Positions 7,992-16,085 of a stretch of DNA of 64,000 bases are shown piece by piece. The position numbers were made by a program, and so were the translations under genes. The stretch is from positions 372,001 to 436,000 of the forward strand of contig JADJTI010000005.1 of assembly GCA_016711265.1 (NCBI GenBank), in the 5' to 3' direction. This stretch comes from Austwickia sp. (GTDB lineage: Bacteria; Actinomycetota; Actinomycetes; Actinomycetales; Dermatophilaceae). The notes under the pieces are model-generated. The model searched no databases and was not told where the DNA came from. It was given only the letters and a program-made list of their open reading frames with translations. The stretch's first letter is position 1. Every line of letters starts with the position of its first letter.

Positions 7992-8399
7992 GTGAACAAG
8001 GCTGATCTGATCGACGCGCTCGAGAGCCGTCTGGGTGGCAAGAAGGCCGCCTCCGACGCCATCGAGGCCGTGTTCGACATCATCATCCGCGAGGTCGCCG
8101 CCGGCGGAAAGGTCGGAATCACCGGATTCGGCACCTTCGAGCGGGTGGACCGGGCGGCTCGGACGGGGCGGAACCCCCGCACCGGCCAGTCGGTGCGGAT
8201 CGACTCCACCGCCGTACCGAAGTTCCGTCCGGGTACGGCGTTCAAGATGTACGTGGCAGAACCGGCAACCCTTCCCAAGGCCGGACCCGCTGCTGCTCGG
8301 GCTGCTGCTGGTACGGCGGCTGTCGTGCGCGCCGAGGCGGAGGCGGCCATCGCGGCCGCTCGCGCCAAGCGTGGCAAGCAGGGCCGCAAGACCGCCTGA
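7992..8399 (+). CDS. hup: HU-family nucleoid DNA-binding protein with Ala-rich tail
   Basis: A 135-residue histone-like protein that bends DNA. Residues 1-90 form the HU fold, with MNKADLIDALESRL, ITGFGTFERVDRAARTGRNP (the DNA-contacting arm) and FRPGTAFKMYV. Residues 91-135 are a tail rich in Ala with scattered Lys and Arg. That differs from the long Lys/Pro repeats known in mycobacterial HupB. The GTG start has GGGAGAG six to twelve bases upstream. The mRNA leader may be long, as the gene is preceded by 294 non-coding bases. A strong hairpin follows. Confidence 0.95.
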   Translation: MNKADLIDALESRLGGKKAASDAIEAVFDIIIREVAAGGKVGITGFGTFERVDRAARTGRNPRTGQSVRIDSTAVPKFRPGTAFKMYVAEPATLPKAGPAAARAAAGTAAVVRAEAEAAIAAARAKRGKQGRKTA

Positions 8400-8409
8400 G
8401 GCACCCGGG

Positions 8410-8435
8410 CGCCGGCCTGGGGGGTCAGGCCGGCG
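8410..8435 (+). terminator. Terminator hairpin of hup
   Basis: A 10-bp perfect stem (CGCCGGCCTG with CAGGCCGGCG) and a GGGGGT loop, beginning 11 bases after the hup stop. Confidence 0.7.
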
Positions 8436-8449
8436 ATCACGGACAACCA

Positions 8450-8480
8450 GACGGGTCAGCTCGCTTCGAGCTGGCCCGTC
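8450..8480 (-). terminator. Hairpin overlapping the 3' end of cofC
   Basis: Arms 8450-8463 and 8467-8480 pair over 14 positions with one G-T pair and a 3-base loop. The stop codon of cofC lies inside the hairpin, so the terminator is embedded in the coding end. Confidence 0.55.
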
Positions 8481-9106
8481 GTGCTGTCCGCGACCGCAGC
8501 GGCGGTTCGCGGGCCGACCCCCAGCCGTAGCGCGGCCCGCAGGTCCTGCGGGTCGTCGACGTCGGTGCGCAATCGCGGCAGATCCAACGCCAGCTCGAAT
8601 GCCGACGTCGCATGCCGCTGCGCCGACCCCGGGCCGAAGGAACAGGCCACCGGCCTCCCGGGCGCCGTCGTCACCAGCACCGTGCCCTGACCGCTGCGAT
8701 CGGGCACGAACGCCGCCTCGTGATCGGCGCAGGCGGTCAGCGCGGCGGTCAGCTCCGCTGCGGTCAACGCCGGCAGGTCCCCGAGCAGGACGGCCACCGC
8801 GCTGTGGGGGTGCCGGCCGGCCGCCACGGCCACGCCGGCCCGTGCCGCGGCGTTCAGGCCGCCGCCGGGGTCGTCGGCCACCTCGGCGCCGATGTCCGTG
8901 ACGGCATCGGCCACCAGCGGGTCCGCGGTCACCACCAGGACCGGGCCGACGCCGCTGGCCACCGCCGCGGCGACCGTGTCCAGGGCCAGCGCCCGGGACA
9001 GCTCCTGCCGATTCCAGGACTCCTGCGCCACCAGACGGGACTTGGCGCGGGGACCGCCCTTGACCGGGATGACCACGGTCCACGCCGGTCGCGGCGAAGT
9101 CGTCAT
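8456..9106 (-). CDS. cofC: 2-phospho-L-lactate (or PEP) guanylyltransferase, coenzyme F420 biosynthesis
   Basis: A 216-residue nucleotidyltransferase that activates phospholactate or phosphoenolpyruvate with GTP for coenzyme F420 synthesis (CofC/FbiD). The nucleotide-binding start VVIPVKGGPRAKSRLV is at residues 9-24, and the metal-binding LLGDLPALTAAEL is mid-protein. The start ATG at 9104-9106 is set by the family N-terminus; the longer open frame upstream is not conserved-looking. It is divergent from plsC with 74 bases between. No other F420 genes are in the window. CofC versus FbiD substrate preference cannot be decided. Confidence 0.88.
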   Translation of the reverse strand: MTTSPRPAWTVVIPVKGGPRAKSRLVAQESWNRQELSRALALDTVAAAVASGVGPVLVVTADPLVADAVTDIGAEVADDPGGGLNAAARAGVAVAAGRHPHSAVAVLLGDLPALTAAELTAALTACADHEAAFVPDRSGQGTVLVTTAPGRPVACSFGPGSAQRHATSAFELALDLPRLRTDVDDPQDLRAALRLGVGPRTAAAVADSTTGQLEAS

Positions 9107-9180
9107 GCCGACATCATGCCCAAACGCCCCGCCAGATCGCCCGCGGTGGCAGCTCGACAGCCCGCGTCCGCCGGGCGAAG

Positions 9181-10050
9181 ATGAGACCGCACGAGACGCA
9201 CACGTCGGCGCGGTGGCCGGCTGTGAGCTGGACGGGAGTGAGGGTGGACGACCCGAGGACTGGGCAGGACGGCCCACGGCCACCCGGACCAAGCGTGGCC
9301 TACCTGGCCGCCGCCGCATGGCTCGTACCGTCGCTGATGGCTCTGACCAAGCAGCGCTGGACCGGGGGCCACCACCTGCCCCGGGACACCGGATTCCTGG
9401 TGTGCACGAACCACACGACGTACATCGATCCGCTGGCGATCGCGCACTACCTGTGGGGCCACGGGGTCACGGCGCACTTCATGGCCAAGGCGGGGCTGTT
9501 CGAGATCCCGGTGATCGGCGCCTGGCTGCGCGGCTGCGGTCAGCTGCCCGTGCACCGCGGCAGCGGACGGGCCATCGAGGCGCTCGGCGACGCGGTGCAA
9601 GCCCTCGCCGACCGCAAGTGTGTCGTGATCGCCCCGGAGGCCACCATCACCCGTGACCCCGACCTGTGGCCGATGGTCGGCAAGAGCGGCGCCGCCCGGA
9701 TCGCGCTGACGACCCGCTGCCCGGTGATTCCCGTGGCGCAATGGGGGCCGCACGAGCTCCTGGAGCCCTACGGCCGGCCGCACCCGTTTCCCCGTAAGAC
9801 CATGCGGGTCCAGGCGGGGCCCGCGGTGGACCTGTCCGACCTCTACGATCGGCGCCAGACCCAGGTCGTGCTCCGGGAGGCCACCGAACGGATCATGACC
9901 GCCATCACCACCGAAGTCGAACAGTTGCGTGGCGAGCGCGCCCCGCACGGCCGCTGGGACCAGCGCCACGGTGCCCGGATCGACCTCACGACCGGCGAAC
10001 CCGTCGGCCCGCACACCGGCCCCCACGCGGACCGATCGGAGGAGTCATGA
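9181..10050 (+). CDS. plsC: 1-acyl-sn-glycerol-3-phosphate acyltransferase family protein
   Basis: A membrane-associated acyltransferase for phosphatidic acid synthesis. The catalytic NHxxxxD motif is NHTTYID near residue 75. The second block is LPVHRGSG and the third APEATITRDPDLWPM. The protein is 289 residues from the ATG at 9181; GTG at 9238 is an alternative start because the first 30 residues are low-complexity. The stop overlaps the gpsA start by four bases (ATGA), so the two enzymes of early glycerophospholipid synthesis are translationally coupled. No signal peptide is seen; the hydrophobic AYLAAAAWLVPSL stretch may contact the membrane. Confidence 0.88.
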   Translation: MRPHETHTSARWPAVSWTGVRVDDPRTGQDGPRPPGPSVAYLAAAAWLVPSLMALTKQRWTGGHHLPRDTGFLVCTNHTTYIDPLAIAHYLWGHGVTAHFMAKAGLFEIPVIGAWLRGCGQLPVHRGSGRAIEALGDAVQALADRKCVVIAPEATITRDPDLWPMVGKSGAARIALTTRCPVIPVAQWGPHELLEPYGRPHPFPRKTMRVQAGPAVDLSDLYDRRQTQVVLREATERIMTAITTEVEQLRGERAPHGRWDQRHGARIDLTTGEPVGPHTGPHADRSEES

Positions 10051-11060
10051 CGACGGTTGCCGTCCTCGGGGCCGGAACCTGGGGTACGACGTTCGCGCAG
10101 GTCTGCGCTGACGCGGGCGGTCAGGTGCGGCTGTGGGCCCGCGATCCACAGGTGTCTGCGCAGCTCAGCCACGGGACGAACCCCGCCTACCTGCCGGGGA
10201 TCACCCTGCCCGACGCCGTGGTGGCCAGCCCGCAGTTGGCCGACGCCGTCGAGGGCGCCGACGTGGTGGCCCTGGCCGTGCCGTCCAGCCAGGTCCGGGC
10301 CGTGGCCGAGCAGGTCGGCCACCGGCTCACGCCCGACGCCGTCGTGCTGTCCCTGGCCAAGGGGATCGAGCCCGGCACCTGCCTGCGGATGTCCGAGGTC
10401 ATTCAGGTGGCGGCCGGCCTGGCGCCCGAGCGCATCGCGGTGCTCAGCGGGCCCAACCTCGCCCTGGAGGTGGCCGCCCGAACGCCGTCGGTCACCGTGC
10501 TGGCTTCCACCGACCTGACGGCGGCCAGGCTGGCCGCACGGGCGTGCGCGACGCCGTACTTCCTGACCCATCTGGACACGGACGTCATCGGCACCGAGAT
10601 CGGCGGGGCCGTCAAGAACGTGGTGGCCCTGTTCGTCGGCATGGCCCAAGGCCAGGGCATGGGGGACAACACCAAGTCGGCGCTGATCACCCGGGGCCTG
10701 GCCGAAACGATCCGGTTGGGCGTCGCGCTCGGGGCCGACCCGGCCACCTTCTCGGGCCTGTCCGGGGCCGGGGACCTGATCGCCACCTGCATGTCGGACC
10801 GCTCCCGCAACCACGAGGTCGGGTTGGCCCTGGGCAGGGGACGAGCGCTGGCCGAGGCCCTGGCCGAACGCCCGCAGGTCGCCGAGGGGGTCACCACCTG
10901 CGAGGCGATCCTGGCGTTGGCACAGCGGCTGCACGTCGACATGCCGATCGTGGAGGCCGTCGTGGCGATCGTGCACGACGGGCAGTTGCCCGCCCTCATC
11001 GGGGAGGCGCTGATGGCCCGGGAACGCAAGCCCGAGAAGCCGCACCCCGCGGTGCGCTGA
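10047..11060 (+). CDS. gpsA: Glycerol-3-phosphate dehydrogenase [NAD(P)+]
   Basis: A 337-residue enzyme reducing dihydroxyacetone phosphate to sn-glycerol-3-phosphate, the backbone used by PlsC. The N-terminal Rossmann motif is VAVLGAGTWGTTFA. The catalytic domain shows IGGAVKNVVALFVGMAQG with the active-site lysine, TKSALITRGLAE, and FSGLSGAGDLIATCMS. The ATG overlaps the plsC stop (ATGA). Length and motifs are typical. Confidence 0.96.
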   Translation: MTTVAVLGAGTWGTTFAQVCADAGGQVRLWARDPQVSAQLSHGTNPAYLPGITLPDAVVASPQLADAVEGADVVALAVPSSQVRAVAEQVGHRLTPDAVVLSLAKGIEPGTCLRMSEVIQVAAGLAPERIAVLSGPNLALEVAARTPSVTVLASTDLTAARLAARACATPYFLTHLDTDVIGTEIGGAVKNVVALFVGMAQGQGMGDNTKSALITRGLAETIRLGVALGADPATFSGLSGAGDLIATCMSDRSRNHEVGLALGRGRALAEALAERPQVAEGVTTCEAILALAQRLHVDMPIVEAVVAIVHDGQLPALIGEALMARERKPEKPHPAVR

Positions 11061-11069
11061 GCCCCGCGC

Positions 11070-12215
11070 TCAGGCGCCGGTGGCCAGGCTCGCTTGCAAT
11101 GCGGCGTCCAGGTCGTCCCAGAGATCGCGCACGTCCTCAATGCCGACCGAGAGCCGGATCAGGTCCACCGGTACGCCGGCCGGCTCGCTCGGGTGCCGCC
11201 GTCGCCGTTCCATCAGCGACTCCACGCCGCCCAGGCTGGTCGCGTGCGTCCAGACGGTGACGGCCTCGCAGACCGCGTCGGCACGTTCGGGCGAGCCGAC
11301 CTCGATCGCGAGGATGGCGCCGAACCCGGGGTAGCGGACACGGCCTACCACGGGGTGATCGGCCAGCCGATCGGCCAGGTCCGCGGCGTTCGCGCAGCTG
11401 CGTTCCACCCGCAGGTGCAGCGTGCGCAGGCCACGCAAGGCCAGCCAGGTCTCGGCCGGCCCGGCGATCGCGCCGTGCAGCATCCGGTACTCCACCAGGC
11501 GTTCGGCCAGCCGATCCTCCCCAGTGATCACCACGCCGAGCACGACATCGGAATGGCCCGCGAGGTACTTGCTCGCCGAGTGCACGACGATGTCCGCGCC
11601 GTCCTGCAACGGCGTGCGCAGCAGGGGGGTGGCGAAGGTGTTGTCCGTGACCACCAGGGGACCGGCGCCGTCCCGGCGTACTTCCTGGGCGGCCGCCACC
11701 AGGGCCGCGACGTCCGGCACCTCCAGGGTGGGATTGACCGGGCTCTCGATCCACACCATCGCTGCCCCCGGCAGCGCCCGGATCATCGCCGGGGTGTCAT
11801 CCACGTCCACCCAGTCCACGCTGAGGCGCCCGTCCCGTTCCAGCGCCCGCAGCAGCGCGCAGGTCCCGTTGTATCCGCGATCGGGTGCCACGACACGGCC
11901 CCCCACCGGGACCAGCGACAGGGTGGCCGCCACCGCCGCCATCCCGGAGGACAGGACCAGCGCGCGACCACCCTCCAGGCCGCCCACCACCTCCTCGAAC
12001 GCGGTCCAGGCCGGATTGCCGTACCGGGCATACTCCAGGGCGCCGCCGGCGACGTACGTCGTGCTCAGCTCTAGGGGCACGTTGACCGGGGCCCCCGGAA
12101 CGGCCGCCGGACGCCCGGCCCCGGCCAGCCAGGTCTGGGCGTGACCGGCGTGACCGGCGTGGCCGGGGTTCTCGGCGGGTCCGTGCGGATGGCCTCCCGG
12201 CCGCTGCGTGGTCAT
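11070..12215 (-). CDS. Cystathionine gamma-synthase/lyase family PLP enzyme
   Basis: A 381-residue Cys/Met-metabolism PLP enzyme. Visible are SSGMAAVAATLSLVPVGG (phosphate-binding turn), WIESPVNPTLEVPD, VTDNTFATPLL, and the Schiff-base lysine in VHSASKYLAGHSDVVLG. The family includes cystathionine gamma-synthase, beta-lyase and gamma-lyase, which I cannot separate by eye. The N-terminus is rich in His and Gly (GHAGHAGHA), encoded by 9-bp repeats near 12141-12165. The start ATG at 12213-12215 follows a TAGCAT -10 box by eight bases. It is divergent from ddl with 82 bases between and convergent with gpsA. Confidence 0.88.
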   Translation of the reverse strand: MTTQRPGGHPHGPAENPGHAGHAGHAQTWLAGAGRPAAVPGAPVNVPLELSTTYVAGGALEYARYGNPAWTAFEEVVGGLEGGRALVLSSGMAAVAATLSLVPVGGRVVAPDRGYNGTCALLRALERDGRLSVDWVDVDDTPAMIRALPGAAMVWIESPVNPTLEVPDVAALVAAAQEVRRDGAGPLVVTDNTFATPLLRTPLQDGADIVVHSASKYLAGHSDVVLGVVITGEDRLAERLVEYRMLHGAIAGPAETWLALRGLRTLHLRVERSCANAADLADRLADHPVVGRVRYPGFGAILAIEVGSPERADAVCEAVTVWTHATSLGGVESLMERRRRHPSEPAGVPVDLIRLSVGIEDVRDLWDDLDAALQASLATGA

Positions 12216-12223
12216 AACCGCCC

Positions 12224-12229
12224 ATGCTA
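12224..12229 (-). promoter_or_regulatory. -10 box of a leaderless promoter (TAGCAT)
   Basis: TAGCAT ends eight bases before the ATG of the PLP enzyme gene, on the minus strand. Confidence 0.5.
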
Positions 12230-12283
12230 GGAGGCGCCCGGCGACACGGCGCCACCGCGCGGCGGCGCGGGCGGCGTACCGGC

Positions 12284-12289
12284 TAATGT
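12284..12289 (+). promoter_or_regulatory. -10 box of the ddl promoter (TAATGT)
   Basis: TAATGT ends eight bases before the ddl ATG. Together with the box at 12224 it gives two back-to-back leaderless promoters within 82 bases. Confidence 0.5.
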
Positions 12290-12297
12290 CGGCGTAC

Positions 12298-13428
12298 ATG
12301 AGCCAGGAGTCCCGCAAGATCCGGGTGGCCATCCTTTTCGGTGGCCGATCCTCCGAACACGCCGTGTCGTGCGCCACCGCAGCCGGGGTGATGCGGGCCA
12401 TCGATCAGGACCGGTACGACGTCACCGCCATCGGCATCACCAAGACCGGGGAGTGGGTGCTGGCGGGGGACGACCTCGACCGGCTCGCGCTGCGCCCGGG
12501 ACAGCTGCCCGAGGTCACCGGCGATGTCCGGGTGAGCCTGCCCACGGCGCCCGATCGCCGTGAGCTGACGGTCCTGGCCCCCGGGCAGCCGCCCGCGTCC
12601 CTGGGCGAGGTGGACGTGGTGTTCCCGCTGCTGCACGGCCCGTTCGGGGAGGACGGCACCGTACAGGGACTGCTGGAACTCGCCGACATCCGCTACGTCG
12701 GCTGCGGGGTCCTGGCCTCGGCCGTCATGATGGACAAGCACTACATGAAGCTGATTTTCGCCGGGCACGGCCTGCCCGTCGGGTCCTACGTGGTGATCCG
12801 GGACGCCGACTGGTTACGCGATCCCGAGGCCGCCCTGGACGACACGGCCAAGCTGGGCTGGCCGGTGTTCGTCAAACCCGCGCGGGCCGGATCGAGCATG
12901 GGCATCAGCCGGGCCACCGACCGGGAGTCGCTGCGCGAGGCCGTCGAGGCGGCCCGGTTGCACGACCCCAAGGTGATCGTCGAGTCGGCCATGTTCGGCC
13001 GCGAGGTGGAGTGCGGCGTACTCCAGGGGCGCGCCGGCGGGCCGCCGCGCACCAGCAGCCTCGGGGAGATCGTCGTGGCCGATGCCCACGCGTTCTACGA
13101 CTTCGAGGCGAAGTACCTGAACGACACCGACGTGCGGCTCTCCTGCCCAGCCGATGTCGCCCCCGCGGACGAGTCCCACATCCGGGAGCTGGCCGCCCGT
13201 GCCTTCGACGCGGCCGGGTGCGAGGGCCTGGCCCGGGTCGACTTCTTCTACACCCCCGGCTCCCATGGCGGTCCGCCGAACATCGTGGTCAACGAGATCA
13301 ACACGATGCCCGGCTTCACCCCCACGTCGATGTTCCCGCAGATGTGGGCGCAAACCGGGATGGACTACTCGGCGCTGATCGACGAGCTCATTCAGCTGGC
13401 GCTGCAGCGTCGCGTCGGGTTGCGCTGA
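12298..13428 (+). CDS. ddl: D-alanine-D-alanine ligase
   Basis: An ATP-grasp ligase of 376 residues making the D-Ala-D-Ala dipeptide for peptidoglycan. The N-terminal VAILFGGRSSEH, the LLHGPFGEDGTVQGLLE loop, ATP-binding FVKPARAGSSMGIS, and the catalytic end VVNEINTMPGFTPTSMFPQMW are all present. The start at 12298 fits both the protein family and the TAATGT -10 box. The Tyr/Phe choice that separates D-Ala from D-lactate ligases was not decided here. A DUF3515 lipoprotein and an Lrp-type domain follow on the other strand, the usual actinobacterial neighbourhood. Confidence 0.96.
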   Translation: MSQESRKIRVAILFGGRSSEHAVSCATAAGVMRAIDQDRYDVTAIGITKTGEWVLAGDDLDRLALRPGQLPEVTGDVRVSLPTAPDRRELTVLAPGQPPASLGEVDVVFPLLHGPFGEDGTVQGLLELADIRYVGCGVLASAVMMDKHYMKLIFAGHGLPVGSYVVIRDADWLRDPEAALDDTAKLGWPVFVKPARAGSSMGISRATDRESLREAVEAARLHDPKVIVESAMFGREVECGVLQGRAGGPPRTSSLGEIVVADAHAFYDFEAKYLNDTDVRLSCPADVAPADESHIRELAARAFDAAGCEGLARVDFFYTPGSHGGPPNIVVNEINTMPGFTPTSMFPQMWAQTGMDYSALIDELIQLALQRRVGLR

Positions 13429-13490
13429 CGCTCTGGTACAACTGGCCGGGCGGTCGGCTTGGGACTCGTTCGCTGGTACGCCGTACGCCG

Positions 13491-13964
13491 TCACGAGCAG
13501 CGATGAGGGCCTTGCGGGATCTGTCGGGCCGCGTCGGCGAACGCGGGCAGGGTCATCGGTGCGGGCGCGTACGCCGTGGGCACGAGCACCTGGATCGCGG
13601 GGTCCCGGCCGTAGGTGAGGAAGATCGTGCCCCCCTCGACCTGACGCGACACCCAGTCGACGCCGTCGACCCCGATGCACGGGTCGGTGGTCGGGCCGGG
13701 GGGCTGCAGACCGCATCGCGCGATCAGCGCCGGATCGCCCCAGGCCGCCACCGCGGGCCCTTCGGCCGTGGTGGCGGCCCGCTCACGGCCCATGACCCGT
13801 TCCGGCCAGTGCGCACCCACTCGGGCGCAGGCCGGGTCGTCGGCCCTGACCGGCAGTGCCACCTCGACGCGGCCGGAGCAGGCCGCCAGCGCACCCGCCA
13901 GGACGATCAGCAGGCCGATCGTGTGGCGCGTCACCAGGTGCGTCTGCGGACTCCCACCAGGCAT
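13491..13964 (-). CDS. DUF3515 family lipoprotein
   Basis: A 157-residue predicted lipoprotein of unknown function. A hydrophobic signal (TIGLLIVLAGALAAC) ends in the lipobox LAAC at about residues 26-29. The mature part carries paired cysteines (PACARV, ARCGLQPPGPTTDPC) and WVSRQVEGGTIFLTYGRDP, which I recognise as the actinobacterial DUF3515 pattern. Its ATG directly follows the TGA of the Lrp-type gene with no space, so it is translationally coupled. It sits between ddl and thiL as in many relatives. Confidence 0.82.
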   Translation of the reverse strand: MPGGSPQTHLVTRHTIGLLIVLAGALAACSGRVEVALPVRADDPACARVGAHWPERVMGRERAATTAEGPAVAAWGDPALIARCGLQPPGPTTDPCIGVDGVDWVSRQVEGGTIFLTYGRDPAIQVLVPTAYAPAPMTLPAFADAARQIPQGPHRCS

Positions 13965-14198
13965 TCAGCCGTGGACCACCGTGCAGGTCAAGGTCCGGGT
14001 GATCCCCGCGACCTCCTGGACCTTGGCGATCACCAGGCGGCCCAAGCCCTCCACGCTGTCCGCCTCAATGCGGACGATCACGTCGTACGGGCCGGTGACT
14101 TCGTCGGCGGCCGTGACGCCGTCCAGCTGCGCGACCGCGTCGGAGACCCCCCGTGACCGGCCGACCTCGGTCTGAATGAGAATGTACGCCTGGACCAT
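13965..14198 (-). CDS. Stand-alone Lrp/AsnC ligand-binding (RAM) domain protein
   Basis: A 77-residue protein consisting only of the ligand-binding domain of Lrp/AsnC regulators (VQAYILIQTEVG; GPYDVIVRIEADSVEGLGRLV). There is no DNA-binding helix-turn-helix. Such stand-alone domains form oligomeric amino-acid sensors. The start ATG at 14196-14198 was chosen because the family begins MVQAYILIQT; AGGAGCGGCC lies just before it. Coupled (TGA-ATG) to the DUF3515 lipoprotein and divergent from thiL. Confidence 0.85.
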   Translation of the reverse strand: MVQAYILIQTEVGRSRGVSDAVAQLDGVTAADEVTGPYDVIVRIEADSVEGLGRLVIAKVQEVAGITRTLTCTVVHG

Positions 14199-14320
14199 GG
14201 CCGCTCCTGGGTGGGTTCGCCGGGCCCCGGCCAGCCTTGGGTGCTCGTGGGGCCCATCGTCGACGGTACCGTGCGGACGGGCCCGCTGATAAGGCGTGCC
14301 CGGGAGGGGAGTGCAGCGAC

Positions 14321-15388
14321 GTGACATCCGCGGAGGGCTCGCCGGGCGACACCCGGCTCGGCGACCTGGGGGAGCGGGGCGTGCTGAGCCAGGTGTTCCC
14401 GCGCCTGAGCATGGGCGATCAGGTTCTGCTCGGGCCGGGGGACGACACCGCGCTGCTCGCCGTCCCGGGGGGCCGGGTGCTGGCCACCACCGACGCGATG
14501 GTTCGCGGCCAGGACTGGCGCGACGACTGGAGCTCGGCCGCCGATGTCGGGCACAAGCTCACGGCGGCCAACCTGGCCGATATCGCCGCCATGGGCGGGG
14601 TGGCCACCGGCCTGCTGGTGGCGTTGGCGGCCGACCCGGACACCCCGATCTCCTGGGTCCGCGGGCTCACGGACGGGATCGTGGCCGAGGCCGGACAGGT
14701 CGGCGCATCCCTGATCGGCGGCGACCTGTCCGGGGCGCCGCCGGGTGTGGTGATGATCGCGATGACGGCATTGGGGCACCTGCCCCCGGGTGGCCAGGGC
14801 ACGCCGGTACGCCGGGACGGTGCGCGCGTGGGCGATGTCGTGGCCGTGGCGGGCACCCTGGGACGCTCCGATGCCGGACTGCGGCTGCTGCGGCAGAACA
14901 GCCCCGACGTGGATCCCCTCCTGGTCGCCACGCATCGGCGACCGTGTCCGCCGTACCGGCAGGGACCGGCGGCCGCGACGGCGGGAGCCCACGCGATGAT
15001 CGACCTGTCCGACGGGCTCTCTCGCGACGCGGGCCGGATCGCGGACGCCAGCGGGGTCGGGATCGTGCTGGAGCGGACGACGCTGAGCCCGTACGTCGAT
15101 GAGCTGGCCCCCGCGGTCGGCCTGGACGCGGCGTGGCAGTGCGTGTTGCACGGGGGGGAGGAGCATGCGCTGCTGGCGGCGTTCGCTGCAGAGCGGGCGC
15201 TCCCGCCTGGCTGGGCGCGCATCGGCCGGGTGGTCGCCGGGTCGGGGGTTCGTCTGGACGCAGACGCCCTCCCCGCCGGTGGCTGGGACCACTTCGAACC
15301 GGACGTCGAACCGGACTGCGAACCGGACGGCGAACCGGACGGGACACGCGAAACCGCCCACCAGGCGCCGGGCCTGCTGGGCGGTTGA
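14321..15388 (+). CDS. thiL: Thiamine-monophosphate kinase
   Basis: A 355-residue ATP-dependent kinase making thiamine diphosphate from the monophosphate. Motifs are LLGPGDDTALLAVPGG, TDAMVRGQDWRDDWSS, NLADIAAMGG, GDLSGAP and MIDLSDGLSRDAGRIADASG. GTG at 14321 is used because GGAGGGG lies about ten bases before it. The C-terminus is odd: after the conserved domain there is an acidic run with four EPD-type repeats (15295-15340, a 12-bp unit containing GAACCGGAC) and then a tail overlapping a terminator hairpin. Other thiamine genes are not in the window. Confidence 0.94.
   Translation: MTSAEGSPGDTRLGDLGERGVLSQVFPRLSMGDQVLLGPGDDTALLAVPGGRVLATTDAMVRGQDWRDDWSSAADVGHKLTAANLADIAAMGGVATGLLVALAADPDTPISWVRGLTDGIVAEAGQVGASLIGGDLSGAPPGVVMIAMTALGHLPPGGQGTPVRRDGARVGDVVAVAGTLGRSDAGLRLLRQNSPDVDPLLVATHRRPCPPYRQGPAAATAGAHAMIDLSDGLSRDAGRIADASGVGIVLERTTLSPYVDELAPAVGLDAAWQCVLHGGEEHALLAAFAAERALPPGWARIGRVVAGSGVRLDADALPAGGWDHFEPDVEPDCEPDGEPDGTRETAHQAPGLLGG
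15295..15342 (+). repeat. 12-bp tandem repeat in the thiL 3' end
   Basis: Four copies of a 12-base unit with the core GAACCGGAC encode repeated Glu-Pro-Asp triplets beyond the conserved ThiL domain. Copy number is likely variable between strains. Confidence 0.6.
15352..15386 (+). terminator. Hairpin spanning the thiL stop
   Basis: AACCGCCCA and CAGGC pair with GCCTG and TGGGCGGTT around a GCCG loop, with one internal mismatch. The hairpin includes the last codons of thiL and lies before the converging rpmB. Confidence 0.5.
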
Positions 15389-15468
15389 CGTGGACGCTCC
15401 CGGAGTGCCCCGTCGGTGCTAGCCGGCTCGGTGCCGGCGGACGGGCGTGGTGGCGACCAGGCTCGAGG

Positions 15469-15663
15469 TCAGCGCTTGACCTTGCCGGCTTTGATGCAGG
15501 AGGTGCACACATTGAGCCGTTTGGGGGTCGCCCCGGACGGCCCGACCAGCGCACGGACCTTCTGGATGTTCGGCATCCACCGGCGCGAGGTCCGGCGGTG
15601 GGAGTGGGAGATGGTGCGACCGAAGCTCGGTCCCTTGCCGCAGACGTCGCAATGCGCAGCCAC
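15469..15663 (-). CDS. rpmB: Large-subunit ribosomal protein bL28
   Basis: A 64-residue ribosomal protein beginning MAAHCDVCGKGPSFGRTISH. Two CxxC pairs (CDVC and CTSC) are present, so this is the zinc-binding form. The GTG start at 15661-15663 has GAGGAG six bases upstream. Upstream on its strand lies an unusual 20-bp tandem-repeat array (15811-15960). In actinobacteria a zinc-free L28 paralogue often exists elsewhere under Zur control; none is seen here. Confidence 0.95.
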   Translation of the reverse strand: MAAHCDVCGKGPSFGRTISHSHRRTSRRWMPNIQKVRALVGPSGATPKRLNVCTSCIKAGKVKR

Positions 15664-15810
15664 TGTGTGCTCCTCGGTGATGCCGTCAGGTGGTGGGCGG
15701 CGCCCGGGCCGTCGACCTCGGGCTGTCGCTCGCATAGCGGGTGGGCACGGTGGTACACCGGCGCCCGCCGATATCCGCTCCAGGGTAGCCGAGCGCGCCG
15801 GATGCTCCCA

Positions 15811-15960
15811 AACCGGCGGGTGCGCCTTACGCCGACCGGGTGCGCCCAACGCCGACCGGGTGCGTCTTACGCCGACTGGGTGCGCCCTGCAGCATGCGCC
15901 GGGACGGGTGAGCCTGCACCAGGACGGGTGAGCCTGCACCGGGACGGGTGAGCCTGCACC
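15811..15960. repeat. Two abutting 20-bp tandem-repeat arrays
   Basis: Four 20-base units (15811, 15831, 15851, 15871) share GCCGACCGGGTGCGCC with small changes. After a 10-base spacer (AGCATGCGCC) come three almost identical 20-base units (15901, 15921, 15941) of the type GGACGGGTGAGCCTGCACC. All units are exactly 20 bases long and in register. They occupy the 422-base gap between rpmB and the DAK2 gene; the rest of that gap holds the rpmB leader and a promoter for the next operon. A related inverted copy is at 53433-53482. Confidence 0.85.
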
Positions 15961-16004
15961 AAGTGGCGGACGGCCGCTGGTGGGGAACATGACGCCGGGC
16001 GGAC

Positions 16005-16010
16005 TAGCCT
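16005..16010 (+). promoter_or_regulatory. Probable -10 box for the DAK2/recG operon (TAGCCT)
   Basis: TAGCCT lies 75 bases before the GTG of the DAK2 gene. This gene has a good Shine-Dalgarno (AAAGGAG), consistent with a leadered transcript. Confidence 0.4.
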
Positions 16011-16085
16011 TCGGGCATCGGGTGCCTCTGAGCGACCTTCAGGCGCCGCCCAGGTGAGCAGGCGGACATCGGAAAGGAGCCGACA

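Noticed and set aside
15811..15960. The 20-bp repeats as a CRISPR array
   Set aside because: The units abut with no unique spacers of 25-40 bases, and no cas genes are present.
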